DNA from: Isoetes taiwanensis
Lineage: Eukaryota; Streptophyta; Lycopodiopsida; Isoetales; Isoetaceae
Assembly (NCBI GenBank): GCA_021234155.1
Contig: JAJEKV010000032.1
Span: 14,894,283-14,958,282 of the forward strand
Length of the DNA stretch: 64,000 nucleotides
Reading direction: 5' to 3'
The notes below the pieces were generated by a model. That model was not told where the DNA came from. It searched no databases and saw only the letters and a program-made list of their open reading frames with translations. Numbering within the stretch: the stretch's first letter is position 1; each line of letters starts with the position of its first letter. Positions 25,638-35,673 of this stretch are shown here, one piece after another. Made by a program: the position numbers and the translations under genes.

Positions 25638-27525
25638 TTAAGGGATGGAGCCTTGGAAGGGGACGCCTTTGGGAGAGATCCAATTCTTCCCGATAAAACT
25701 GTTAACGCTGAATTTTTTAGCTTGAGCGAAGGTAAGGAGTTTGGACCAATAGACACGTTGGGCACGAGAGGAACCGGCACCAGAGTTAGCATATTCACCA
25801 TAGGTAACGGTAGACAAGAACTGGGTACCATTCCAAGGGAGCCAGCCAGCAGGGTTAACCACGCTGGTAAGGGTGCAATACATAAAGACAGTGGTGGAAA
25901 ATTGCTTCCATGGCCGGCCAAGGTACGCCGGATGAACGTTGATCTGGTTCATCAAATCGCTAGATCCGGTCACGGTCGACAGGTGGAAGGACAGCCCCGT
26001 TTTCGTGAACTTATCCGTCTTGCCTTGCGCCGTGAACGTCACCTGTTGCCCCGGTAAACCCACCAGCCCCACCAGCGTGCATGCCTGGAACATTGCTGCA
26101 CTATTTCCGAATATGAAATCTACCGTTCCCTTTATCGTGCATTCCCTATAGAATTGCCTCAGACTATGTGTATACAATGTGTCTTGATATCCTTCCAATG
26201 AACAATGATAAAATATTGCATAATCTGCGCTTACTCTTAGGGCCACAGCCTGAAACTTGGCTGGCCCTGCATAGTTTTGTATAGTCAGATCTCTGGCCAT
26301 AAAATTATCCCCCTGGATTGCTGTGTGCAGCATAAAATATACATTAGAACTCTCAATTTATAACTATTATGAGCTCTCAATTTATAACTATTATGAGCTA
26401 AGCTAACTCGTTAAGATTAGTTGACTTCCAATTATGTCAGTGCTATGGAAAAGAAAAAAGGGTGAAATAGTTACCAACGGTGGCAGATTGAAACGTTGTC
26501 ATGCCACCTCCGTCTCCCACATTCTTCCTATCGGCTATGATGGTCTTGCCAACTCCATCTCCCACAAGTACCAAGTTGGTTAAATTGCTAGGAACTATCA
26601 CAGTCTCACCATACCAACCTGCCTTAATATGAATTACATAGGGTGTTGTGCTATGGACTGGAGCTTGTGCTACTGCTTCTCCGATTGTCTTATATTGTCC
26701 AGATCCATCTTTTGCTACTGTTGCATTATATATAAGAGCAACATGAGGCTTTATTGTCATTAGCCTCCTCTGTGTGCCTGAAACCCAACTTGGATACTCC
26801 TCTTCAGTGCCATATTCCAAATCAGACAAAGACATCAGACGCCTTGCAGGCGTTGTTGGTACTCGAAAGAGATTAAAAATCCAATCCACTATTGCTAGTG
26901 CATTGCTCAATATTTCACTATTGTATGCCCCAGTTGAACTAATCTGCTCAGATATGGAATTCTTGATGTCTGTAAAACTATCCATGCAAGTGGTTTGGGA
27001 AGTGAGAGCAGCACTAATCCAAGCATTCAAATCATCATATATATCTGAAGTTAAGGACTTGAGGCTAAAATGGGAGCTGTGGGAGAAGGAAAGGTTTAAA
27101 CGATCTAGGGCAGCTTCAAGGTTGGCTTTACAATCAGCCAAGGCAGCAGTGGTGTTAACATCATTGGTTGAACTAGTGAGGTTGACAATAAGGTCATAGG
27201 CCTCTTGAATATGATCCCAAGCTGCTTCCACAGAGATCTTGGCAAAAATGAAAGGATTGCTACTGTTGGAACCATCTTTCTTTGCAAGTGTAGATTCACA
27301 AGTCTGAGGATAACTAGCTGACTGACATGCACTTTGAAGATTGCTATTGTTAGTTTCATCAGATCCAGCCTTCTTGTTGCGTGTCGTAACGACGCCTATA
27401 GCGGCACAAACTACGACAATGACAAGGATAAATGAAGAGATCCCAATGGTGAGCCATCTCTTCTTATTACTCTTGTGCTTAAGCACAGCTTGCTGATAAG
27501 GGTCTGACAGTGCATATGGCCGCAT
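25638..27525 (-). CDS. Pectinesterase with PMEI pro-region (two exons, intact)
   Basis: Two exons, 27525-26475 and 26320-25638, join in frame (1051 + 683 nt) to give 577 residues. Pectin methylesterases remove methyl esters from cell-wall homogalacturonan. Residues about 24-46 form a membrane anchor (WLTIGISSFILVIVVVCAAI). The PMEI region follows, with its cysteines in CQSASYPQTCES, DCKANLEAALDRL and TTCMDSF. Two RRLM processing motifs (near residues 230 and 255) come before the catalytic domain. All catalytic blocks are present: GWYGETV, FQAVALR, GYQDTLY with the acid/base Asp, DFIFGNSA with the nucleophile Asp, LGRPW with the substrate-binding Arg, then TVTYGEYANSGAG. The ATG at 27525 gives the usual cytosolic stub before the anchor, and the length is normal for the type I/group 2 family. 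No disabling change was seen. Confidence 0.95.
26321..26474 (-). other. Pectinesterase intron
   Basis: A 154-base phase-1 intron, GTAACT to CACACAG, placed so that SATV continues into AIQGDNFMARD as in the family. It contains a perfect 25-base tandem duplication (ctcaatttataactattatg and following, around 26350-26400). The position matches the conserved intron of many plant pectinesterases. Confidence 0.85.
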
Positions 27526-27770
27526 TTTGCCTAGAGAGTCTCAAATCTCACCTCAGTGTGAGATTCTTGTCTACAAGTAAGGTTGTCCTCACCTCAATGT
27601 GAGGAAGAAGAGCTATGTGTATCCAAATGGAAAAAGGCTTTGAAGCCACAAACAAACAAGAGAGATTAGAGAACAATGGTGTTGTTGGGGGCATGGATTA
27701 GGTGTTCTTAAAGAACAAGAAGAGATTCTATGCCAACAAATTACGTGCCTCCACATCTAAATGTAGTTGT

Positions 27771-27777
27771 CTATATA
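27771..27777 (-). promoter_or_regulatory. Possible TATA box of the pectinesterase gene
   Basis: TATATAG on the minus strand, in TTTATTATATAGAC, lies about 245 bases upstream of the ATG. The implied leader would be about 210 bases. Position and sequence are plausible, but AT-rich DNA gives such matches by chance. Confidence 0.3.
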
Positions 27778-28114
27778 ATAAATTATTTTATTTTCGTGCT
27801 TCACGACCCATGTATTAGGGTTCGTGGCATGACCGCCTGGTTTTACTGTAGTTTCTACCCGCGAATTGCAAGAGGATCGCGGCTTGCTGAACGTGGTCAG
27901 CATCTCTTCTTTGATGAAAACAGGCAAGCATTTTTACCGTATTTCATATATTCCTGCGTTTGCCGTTGATTCTTTCGGTGGGACAGACCTGATCCTCTTT
28001 ATACCTAAGTTTATCAAACCCCATATAGAGAGTAACTTACCGTTTTTATGAATTTTAATGCTCGGTACAGTTGCCCCCATTATTTTGTTTCTTTCATTGT
28101 CTGAGAGCGTTCCC

Positions 28115-28408
28115 TGATATTTTTGGTACATTACTCAAAAGTGTGCAGTTTCACTTCTCATTGACTTAGTGAATGTATGGTTTCCAATCTCATTCCTGTT
28201 TCAGGTTTCTAGTTCCCTTTTTTTTTCTGGGAAGAACGTAGTACGTTCAGTTATTGTGAAATGACTCTTCATAAAACACGAACAAGATAAGTCAATAAGA
28301 AGTAAAACTGCACACTTCCATGTACCAAAAATATCAAGCAAGAAATACAAATATATTCATCTGCGGACGTCGAAGTCAGCACATGAATATATTTGTACAA
28401 TTTCTTGC
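28115..28408. repeat. Two adjacent inverted repeats (foldback, MITE-like)
   Basis: The arm tgatatttttggtacatta and following at 28115-28168 pairs with 28287-28335. Next to it, gcaagaaatacaaatatatt (28338-28360) pairs with 28383-28408. Each could form a long hairpin. No clear flanking duplication was seen, so the mobile origin is inferred. Confidence 0.6.
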
Positions 28409-28855
28409 TTATTAGAAATTATGGCATACTGCAGATGTAAGAATATAACTGTGCTTGCAAAAGTCTGCTATAGATTGAGATTAAGGCTTATGTTCCTGTA
28501 GAATGATAGTCAAGCTACGTTCTGCGAAATTTCATTCAGTTTTACTGGTTGCTGGCTTTTTACTGCTAATTCAGCCAGGTTCTGGTGTGCATGTGTCCTT
28601 TGTTCTTGCAAAAGTTTCATAAGAGTGGCCTTTTGGGACACAAATTTTGATAGAAGAGGATTTTAGCTGCCTTCAGAAAAACGATTATCATCACACTCGG
28701 GATCAAAATATGGAGGTTACCTTGTCACGGCCCTGATATCATCATTTTCTTAAGACACTCTGTGATGCCTTCTATAACAAGATGAAATCCACTACTTTTT
28801 ACCAACTTTGATAAAATTGAAGTCGTCTTGCATGGGCCTGGAAGTATTGAGGGCA

Positions 28856-28902
28856 CAAATTCTGAATCCCCTTTTTTTTTTTTTGAAAGCAAATTCTGAA
28901 TC
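28856..28902 (-). mobile_element. Minimal retro-insertion: poly(A) plus five bases, with 13-bp duplication
   Basis: The 13-mer caaattctgaatc at 28856-28868 is repeated exactly at 28890-28902. Between the copies lie 21 bases: ccc, thirteen t, gaaag. Read on the minus strand this is CTTTC, a poly(A) run and GGG, as expected for a LINE or SINE insertion truncated to its last few bases. Confidence 0.65.
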
Positions 28903-29039
28903 TGTGCTAAATAAATGTCTAGAAATATATCACAGCGAAAAAGGTGCTCCAATACCCTATAAAATACCCCGCAAAAATGCCTATAAAATCCACCTTTTCC
29001 GTCGAAGAACAGGGGATAAAATGTATTTTCCGAATCGGG

Positions 29040-29345
29040 GTATTTGGCCACAATCCCCCTTTTCCTTATTTGTATGATAATACCCCGTTATGCTGGTGTC
29101 GCAATCCCCCAATCAAAAAATGTAAATTCATACCCTGATAATTCGTAAGATAATACCCTATTCAGGTAATACCTTATTTCAAATCATACCCTATTATCAT
29201 TTGCAAAATAATACCCCGTTTCAAATAATACCCCATTCCAAATAATTCCCTGTTTTAAATAATACCCCATTCCAAATAATTCCCTGTTTCAAATAATACC
29301 CCATTAATAACATACCCTGTTATATACCCTCTTATCATTTGAAAG
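29040..29345. repeat. Subterminal array, ataataccccattcc type (left)
   Basis: A 15-17 base unit such as caaataataccccattc or caaataattccctgttt is repeated many times, starting about 110 bases inside the left terminus. Such arrays are the usual transposase-binding regions of CACTA elements; here the role is inferred. Confidence 0.65.
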
Positions 29346-31415
29346 ATAATACCGTATGACATCATTCATAAGAAAATAAGTTAATATATTTCAAAAATAA
29401 GTTGATAAGTAACAACTTGAGCAGAGCTAATCAGTAACAAATTGACAAATCTTTTTATTATTTCAAAAACAACAGTAATAAACCGATCAAATTACACCTT
29501 TACAAAATGAAATCTCAATATACACCGTAAATCTACACACTTTCAAAGTGAGCATGGTGGCCAAAACGTGACCACACGGAACATCTCGGACTTTGATGCC
29601 AATCCATGAAGAGACTTTGATGTCCCTCCATTTTGGCACAAAAATTTCCAAATTCTATTGTTGCGCTTAGAAACACAAACGCCTTGAGACAGAAAAGGGA
29701 AACTCTAGCTCTTACTGCGGGGACCATAATAGCTCGATACATTTTCAATGGAATGGGTGCAAATAGTTTCTTCCTCATTATTATTATCAATAATGAAAAT
29801 CGAAATGGAAAACGGAAACAATAAGTAGTATAAGACATTCTAATATATTACATATAAACTTCATCGACTTTGATGCTAATCATCAAGGCATGTCCTTGCA
29901 GATATTGTCACTTACAAATAAAATTAATGTTTACCTTTGAAGCGAAAAAAAAACACATATGTGCGGCTCCTCCATGAGATTCTTGTGAGAATCATGATGT
30001 CCGTGATGTTCCTGATCCGACTAACATGGTTGCAAATGAATATACAAAGACCGGTTATGAGCCCAGAAATCAATGATATATCAAAAGTTTGCATTGTCAT
30101 TGCTCGAAATGACAGGATATGCATGTAGAAACATAAGGAAAAATTTAATCGACCAAAGGTGCTATTAAATACACGTGTCCTCGCCAGAGATGAACATTCG
30201 GGAAAGACTCCTAGAAAGGCATGGTTATGGGCTAAGGATAATACCGCCATCTAGCCGATCTATGGGGAAACCCCGCAGATCAAGAATGCCTAACCTTGAA
30301 TAAGCCATGCATCGAGCGAAATACTGACAAAAAGGGGTCGATAATCAACGAAAAGAGTGGAATCTCACCCGGATAAACCCAAACTTGATGGATCGCAGAA
30401 CCCAAAGCCGGGCGGAAAAAGCAGAGAAATGATCAAACGCCGTGGGCCGGAGTGGCATGAAAGGGAAATAACAGAGGATAAGGGAGCAATGAAGTTACCC
30501 GAACAAAATACGGAACAAGAAGCTTGGCTCCGTAATCGACAAAGCCTTAGCCGAAGCGGTAGATATGAAGCCGAGTCGCCAAGTAGCTTGATGAATAGGC
30601 CAAAAGCCAAATCGGTCTCTCGAATGATCGAAATAGGGATTTGGATATGGCCGCAATGAGGAAAATGGAGAAAATGGAGAAATGCCGATGCTCCATTCCC
30701 AAGTCGGGCAAGATACTGAAACCATAGTCACATCTTGAGCGCTTTTGCGGCGCCATAGCCGAATTCTCGCATTTGCATGATCAAACAAGAGGGGTTATTC
30801 AAGAAAAATAGAGCAAGAATGCAAGCGATACCTTGAATATAGATCCAACGACTTACGGCTATATGGCAAAGGCCATGATAGCCGCCCTACCGACCGCCAT
30901 ATCCACGGCGTAAATGAGCGTAAACGAAAGCGAAATGAGCGGAAATGATAGCCGCCCCTACCGACCGCCATATCTGAACGCCAAGGATTTTCCTTTGAAT
31001 TTCTTCGTAGAATTCAAACGTCATATAATGTCAACATTTTTTTTTACCCAACTTTATGCTGTTGTTTCATAATTTTTGCCTAGTCTAAATAGTCCTATGT
31101 CAAATCTAACACATTCTTGGTTATTTGTTTTATTTTGGATTTAGCTACAAAATTTCTGACCCACCTTAGGCTGGGATCACATGCAACCATCGCCGGAGAG
31201 GGGCCCTGTTTTGCCTTGTGCTTTCGGCGATGGCAGATGATGGTGCGAGTAAAAGGGCTTGCCTTTTTACGTGATGGTGAGGGTTGCCATCGTGCCCGGC
31301 TCTTAGCAAATCACAGCTCAATGCATAATCTACTCTTGAACGTAAGAATCTGGCTTCTAAGATGATCCGACCATTTACATATGACCATTTGAAAGTAGAT
31401 AGTATTTTGATATAG

Positions 31416-31671
31416 GTAATGTGCCAGGGCAGGCAATTTCGCCTGGTAAGGGCCTGGCGAGCCAAGGTCCGAGCCAGGCGAAATTGCCTGCCCTGGCACA
31501 TTCTCTAACGTAATGCTTCGGGGCAGAGGCTATTTTAGGTTACTGGAGCGAAAGCAGGCAACGGTTTCTTCAGAATCATTGCAATTTTATAGAGGCCAAG
31601 AGAGGAGGCCATTATCAGAGATAATCTGGGTCTGTAATTAGGCGAAATAGCCTCTGCCCGGACATTACGAA
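31416..31671. mobile_element. Two adjacent hairpin MITEs with related termini
   Basis: Arms at 31418-31446 and 31474-31502 are perfect 29-base inverted repeats (aatgtgccagggcaggcaat start) around a 27-base loop. Immediately next to them, cgtaatgcttcggggcagag (31507 on) pairs with the sequence ending gcccggacattacg at about 31671. The two arm pairs share the pattern taatg-(n)-gggcag-gcaattt/gctattt, so they are related elements side by side or one nested in the end of the other. Confidence 0.7.
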
Positions 31672-31789
31672 AATGCAAACTGACTTGAGCGAATATTTAG
31701 CTAGTATACAACCATAAATTTACTTTTCATTGAAAATACTCGTTTTCTTGACATTATCCCTTTGTTTGAAAATACTCTAGTATTGCAAT

Positions 31790-32115
31790 CCTCTGTCTTT
31801 TTTTCGTAATTTTCCTTTAACTCAATCCCCTTTTATTTAAAAATTCCCCAATCTATTTGCAAATTCCCTTTTGAACCAATCCCCCTTTCTTGAAAATACT
31901 CCAATCCATTCGCAAATTCCCTTTTTTGAAACAAATTCCTTTTCTTCAAAAACCCCCCAATCCATTTGCAATACCCTTTTGACCTTATCCCCCTTTTTTA
32001 AAATGCCCCGATGTGCATTTGCACTCCCCTGTTTCTACTAATTCCTCCATTAGAATATACCCTTTTTGTTCAATAATCCCCCCTTTTGTTCAAGAATTCC
32101 CCATTGCAAAAAAAA
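31790..32115. repeat. Subterminal array, aatccatttgcaaattccc type (right)
   Basis: Imperfect units such as tccccctttcttgaaaata and atccattcgcaaattccc are repeated over about 320 bases just inside the right terminus of the CACTA-like element. The C-rich strand is the plus strand, as in the left array. Confidence 0.6.
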
Positions 32116-32420
32116 TAACCCATTGCTCTCGAGTACCCCGGTTCCTCGATGGAGGATTTTATGGGGGATGTGAGCACCTTTTTCGTTGTGTATTCTTTAA
32201 ACTAGAAATATGGAGGTCCTGCTACAAACGTTGGCATGATTCGTAGGGGTATCACCAAGGACTCCAAACCCAGTCAATTGTTACCCGAGGTTCATGAGCA
32301 ATGTTAAGTTTATGTATCTCTTTCTTTTTCCTTGTCTTACATCAACCTTGAGATTAACCTTCATGGAGTTTTTTAAATTGATTCATTACTTAATCAAATT
32401 TCTTTTTGGAAATAACTTCT

Positions 32421-32467
32421 CTATTCTATTCTATTCTATTCTATTCTATTCTATTCTATTCTATTCT
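32421..32467. repeat. (ctatt)n microsatellite
   Basis: About nine perfect tandem copies of ctatt. Confidence 0.95.
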
Positions 32468-32821
32468 CTGTGAGCTTGAGCTGCATGCATAATGCAGCGA
32501 TTAAAATTCTTCAAAGACTATAAGACCATACCAAGTAGAATTGTATGCTTACTTTTCTAGCAAAGTCTTCGAAGGCTTTTGTGTAATGCTTATAACATGG
32601 ATAGTTACTACAAATGGTAACGGCTGCCTTCACAATAAAGGATTCATATCCTGTAGATATGAACTTATGATCTTAAAGCTGTGGTGGAATCGTAGGAGCA
32701 AAGATTTTAAAAGTAAGATGAAGTTCAGAGTGGGAAAGAACCTGATCCACAATGTAAAATGGGAAAGAACAATTAAATACATAATGAGCTTCAGCACCCA
32801 ACAAAAGTACATATGCATACT

Positions 32822-32913
32822 GTATACAACATTGCTACACATAGATATGAAATCATAAAAGTTGCAGGTATACAACATTGCTACACATAGATATGAAATC
32901 ATAAAAGTTGCAG
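32822..32913. repeat. 46-bp perfect tandem duplication
   Basis: The unit gtatacaacattgctacaca and following at 32822-32867 is repeated without change at 32868-32913, which implies a recent duplication. Confidence 0.9.
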
Positions 32914-34192
32914 GTACCTGCATATGAGCTTGATTAATATTCTTAGGATGTTGAGATGGTGCTTAACACCAAATGGAGCATCAAGAAAAATAACATTTAT
33001 GGGTTGCAGTCTAGCTCCTAGCACAACAATACTACTATGAATCAAGAAGAACAACATTTATGAGTTGCATTCTAGCTTCTAACACAACAATATTACAAAT
33101 GATACATTATCAATGCCTTTGGGTTTTTGGATTTACTTTTTTGTTTTTGCATACCAAAATCTAAAGGAAAAGGCAAGCACTAATATTTTGAGTATATGCA
33201 CTGTGCTTACACTTTGGTCTATGTCATTGGTCTATGTCAGAAATAGAATAAAACAAGATTCAAATCACAAGTAGAACTAACCACACACGTAAAAATCTCT
33301 GAAATAGAAGAGGCAGGGACTTGTAAAGTGCCTTCCATTCACCCGAATTTGTTATTGGTATCAATATACAAAGTTAGATGGACATTCTCGGGAGAAAACA
33401 AACGACATATATTCAGCTTCTCATGTTTGTTTTGTTATTTGTCGTTCTTCTTCCAGTCGCATATGTATAATGTTCAACCCCAATGTTCAACCCTTCCGCT
33501 TCCCCCCTTTCCCACCACTTTTTTATATTTTGTGCTATTCGCGTGGCACGTGTGACCAAACCCCCTATGCTATAGAGATTTTTTCTTTTTAATGTGGGGC
33601 GCTTGACTAGCCCCTCTGGGGGTTTTGTGTATTGTTGAGATTTTTTGTTCTTTTATGTCGCTTCGTATGGCACACTGACCAACCCCTCCATGTTAGATAG
33701 GTATTTCTTATAAGCATGGCACGTTTGACCAGCCCCACCGGAGGTCTTCATGTGTTTATATTTTTATTGTTAGTAAGGACGTTTATGGGTGTTTGCCTTG
33801 TGGTTATTTATATCTCAGGCTAGAATCAAGAGAGTTTGGAATTCCTTCTTTAAGTTGTTCAAGTTGCGCAATTCCTTGTTTGAGGGCTACATGCATTTCT
33901 CGAGGACATTGATGACAGTTACTAATTAGGATTTTCCTTCAAAACCCCACAGAGTAGCGTTTTTTATTCCAAATGAAAAGTTGTGTTTTCGTCCTCATCC
34001 TTTTATGAGGTAGTCTGACGTTGTGCCTATGTTTAGCTACCTCACTAACTCGCCATTGTATAAACACAAGTTTGGTATGCATCTATAAGGAGTCCTCCTC
34101 ATAAAAATTATTTCGTACGATCTTGATTGCTTATTGTATCCATATGATTTATACGCATATGGCAATCACATAGAATTTTTTAATGCAGTTAC
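32914..34192. other. Stretch without a recognised gene
   Basis: No coding motif. A loose duplication around 32990-33100 (aacatttatgggttgcag against aacatttatgagttgcat) and loosely repeated gaccaacccc-type units between 33550 and 33750 are visible. Confidence 0.4.
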
Positions 34193-35228
34193 TTTTTTTT
34201 TTTTACTTTTTTTTTCTTTTTTTTTTTTTGTTGAAGGACGTCAAACTTTATATAATCAAAGAGTCAAATACAAGTATAAGTGCAAAGACAAGAATAAAAT
34301 CTCAACGGATAAGCAGAGACCCATTGGGTAAAGCAACCTGCCTAAGCATAAGAGCGCATATCCAAATACTCCTCAAAGATCAATCGTCTCTTACGAGGGG
34401 CAAGAGAAGAACAATGGTACGACTTACCTTCAAGCTTCTTGGAGAACTCGATTATTTGCCGTATCCAAATCTTTGAAGATTACTAGTCTTTATCTTTTTC
34501 AGATAGTCCAAAGCAACCATCTTGATGCAAGGTGAAAATGCTGGCATTGTAACTCTGTTTAAGTACTTGGATAAATTGCCAAAAGCACTTGTTGACTTAT
34601 TAGTGAAACTTGAAAAAGAGAGGCCACCAATCCCATATCTGTCTAAGGTAGTCACACATAAAAAAGTAGTGCTCAATGGTTTCAGATTCATGCTTATATA
34701 TTGGACACTGATCTGATATTCTAGGGTTAAACTTGTAGACAAGTGCGTTAACCCGAAGATATCTATGAAGAATCTGCCACACCAAAGAACTGCCACTTTA
34801 GGATGAAGTAGCTTATCCCATGCCCAAGACCACATCTGCTGCCATTGAAGAGGCAGGAGTTGAAGGGGCCACTTATTAGAAGGAGGAAGAATATCAATAT
34901 CAAGCAACAACTTATATATAGAGTTCACAAGTTTGCACTCGACCTCCTCACGACAATCCCATACCAAAATATCTTCTTGGTATGGCAGAATAGGTTGTAG
35001 ATAGTCAACAACTTTTTGCCAAAGAGCTCTATCCCATCGCCCCAGCAAAAACTTTAACTGAAATGCCTCCAATGACCGCAGCTGGTCTGAGTCATACCAT
35101 GTTGCAATTGTTAAGATTCTTGCCATTTTTTCAACAAGCCATTTGCAGTTATATTTTTTCAATAAAAACTTCAACAGACCAAACCAAAGCTTGCACGTAT
35201 AATCTTCAACTACCATGTTCAATACCAT
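34193..35228 (-). mobile_element. LINE 3' fragment (L1-type, degenerate)
   Basis: A minus-strand frame (34452-35228) and a shifted one (34600-34785) give the thumb/connection and zinc-binding tail of an L1-type ORF2: LVWDCREEVECKLVNSIYKLL, MVWQILHRYLRVNAL and CPIYKHESETIEHYFFMCDY, with the C-H-C pattern of the zinc region. The 3' end is a T-rich run (34193-34229, poly(A) on the coding strand) followed by g and ttgaagg, as in the LINE at 5.6 kb. The catalytic domains are missing. The Copia element begins about 180 bases further right. Confidence 0.7.
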
Positions 35229-35410
35229 AGGTTCTAAATTTCCAAGAAATCAACCACCTACAAAATAGCCCGTTGCAAAATATGCTGATGTCTAAATGTT
35301 TTGCTACAGTAGATCTTTACCTTATGTAATGAAAAGTAGAGCCAACATAATACGAAACTAGAAACTACAAGTCGCAGAGTTACCTTTAGAAATTTTTAGC
35401 AGGCTTGCCT

Positions 35411-35638
35411 TGTTAGAATCAGAGCTTGGGATTCGGACCCAAGTATGCCAAGACTCTGTCTCCTTCACAATCTCCTTCACAAATCCGTCTGCTCAATAAA
35501 ACTTTTTTCCTGTGTCCGTTTACAATTTCGATCTTCCCTTTTATAGCTTATTTCCATCGACATGCATATTAAATGACATGTGTTTCCAATAAGATAAATA
35601 AAATATGCATCCTAGATCATGGCATGATAAATCCAACA
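35411..35638 (-). repeat. Copia 3' LTR
   Basis: 228 bases with TG...CA ends (tgttagaatcagagcttggg to aaatccaaca), near-identical to 54414-54642. It is the 3' LTR because the polypurine tract lies on its right, inside the element. Confidence 0.9.
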
Positions 35639-35647
35639 CTTCCCCTT
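35639..35647 (-). other. Copia polypurine tract
   Basis: AAGGGGAAG on the minus strand, directly before the 3' LTR terminus TGTTGG; the second-strand primer site. Confidence 0.8.
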
Positions 35648-35673
35648 CATGCCATATCCCTCAATCTTTCATG

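Larger units (their letters stand above)
27790..28930. other. Intergenic stretch with foldback sequences
   Basis: No gene recognised. It contains two adjacent inverted repeats (28115-28408) and a 21-base poly(T) micro-insertion with flanking duplication (28856-28902). Confidence 0.5.
28931..32190. mobile_element. CACTA-like non-autonomous DNA transposon
   Basis: The left end cacagcgaaaaaggtgctc (28931-28949) and the inverted right end (32172-32190, reading CACAACGAAAAAGGTGCTC outward-in) differ at one base, and weaker similarity continues inward (ataaaat, cgtcgaagaacagggg against catcgaggaaccgggg). TAT flanks both ends as a 3-bp duplication. A terminus starting CAC and a 3-bp duplication fit the CACTA (EnSpm) superfamily, although the ends read CACA and not CACTA. 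Subterminal arrays of CCCC-containing short repeats lie at both sides. No transposase motif was found within its 3,260 bases, so it would depend on a partner element. A pair of hairpin MITEs is nested at 31416-31671. Confidence 0.65.

Noticed and set aside
27790-28060. Open frames on both strands near 27.9 kb
   Set aside because: Short, mutually overlapping and without motifs; probably chance frames.
30357-30659. 100-aa plus-strand frame rich in charged residues
   Set aside because: No recognisable motif, lies inside the CACTA-like element, and an opposite-strand frame is equally open.
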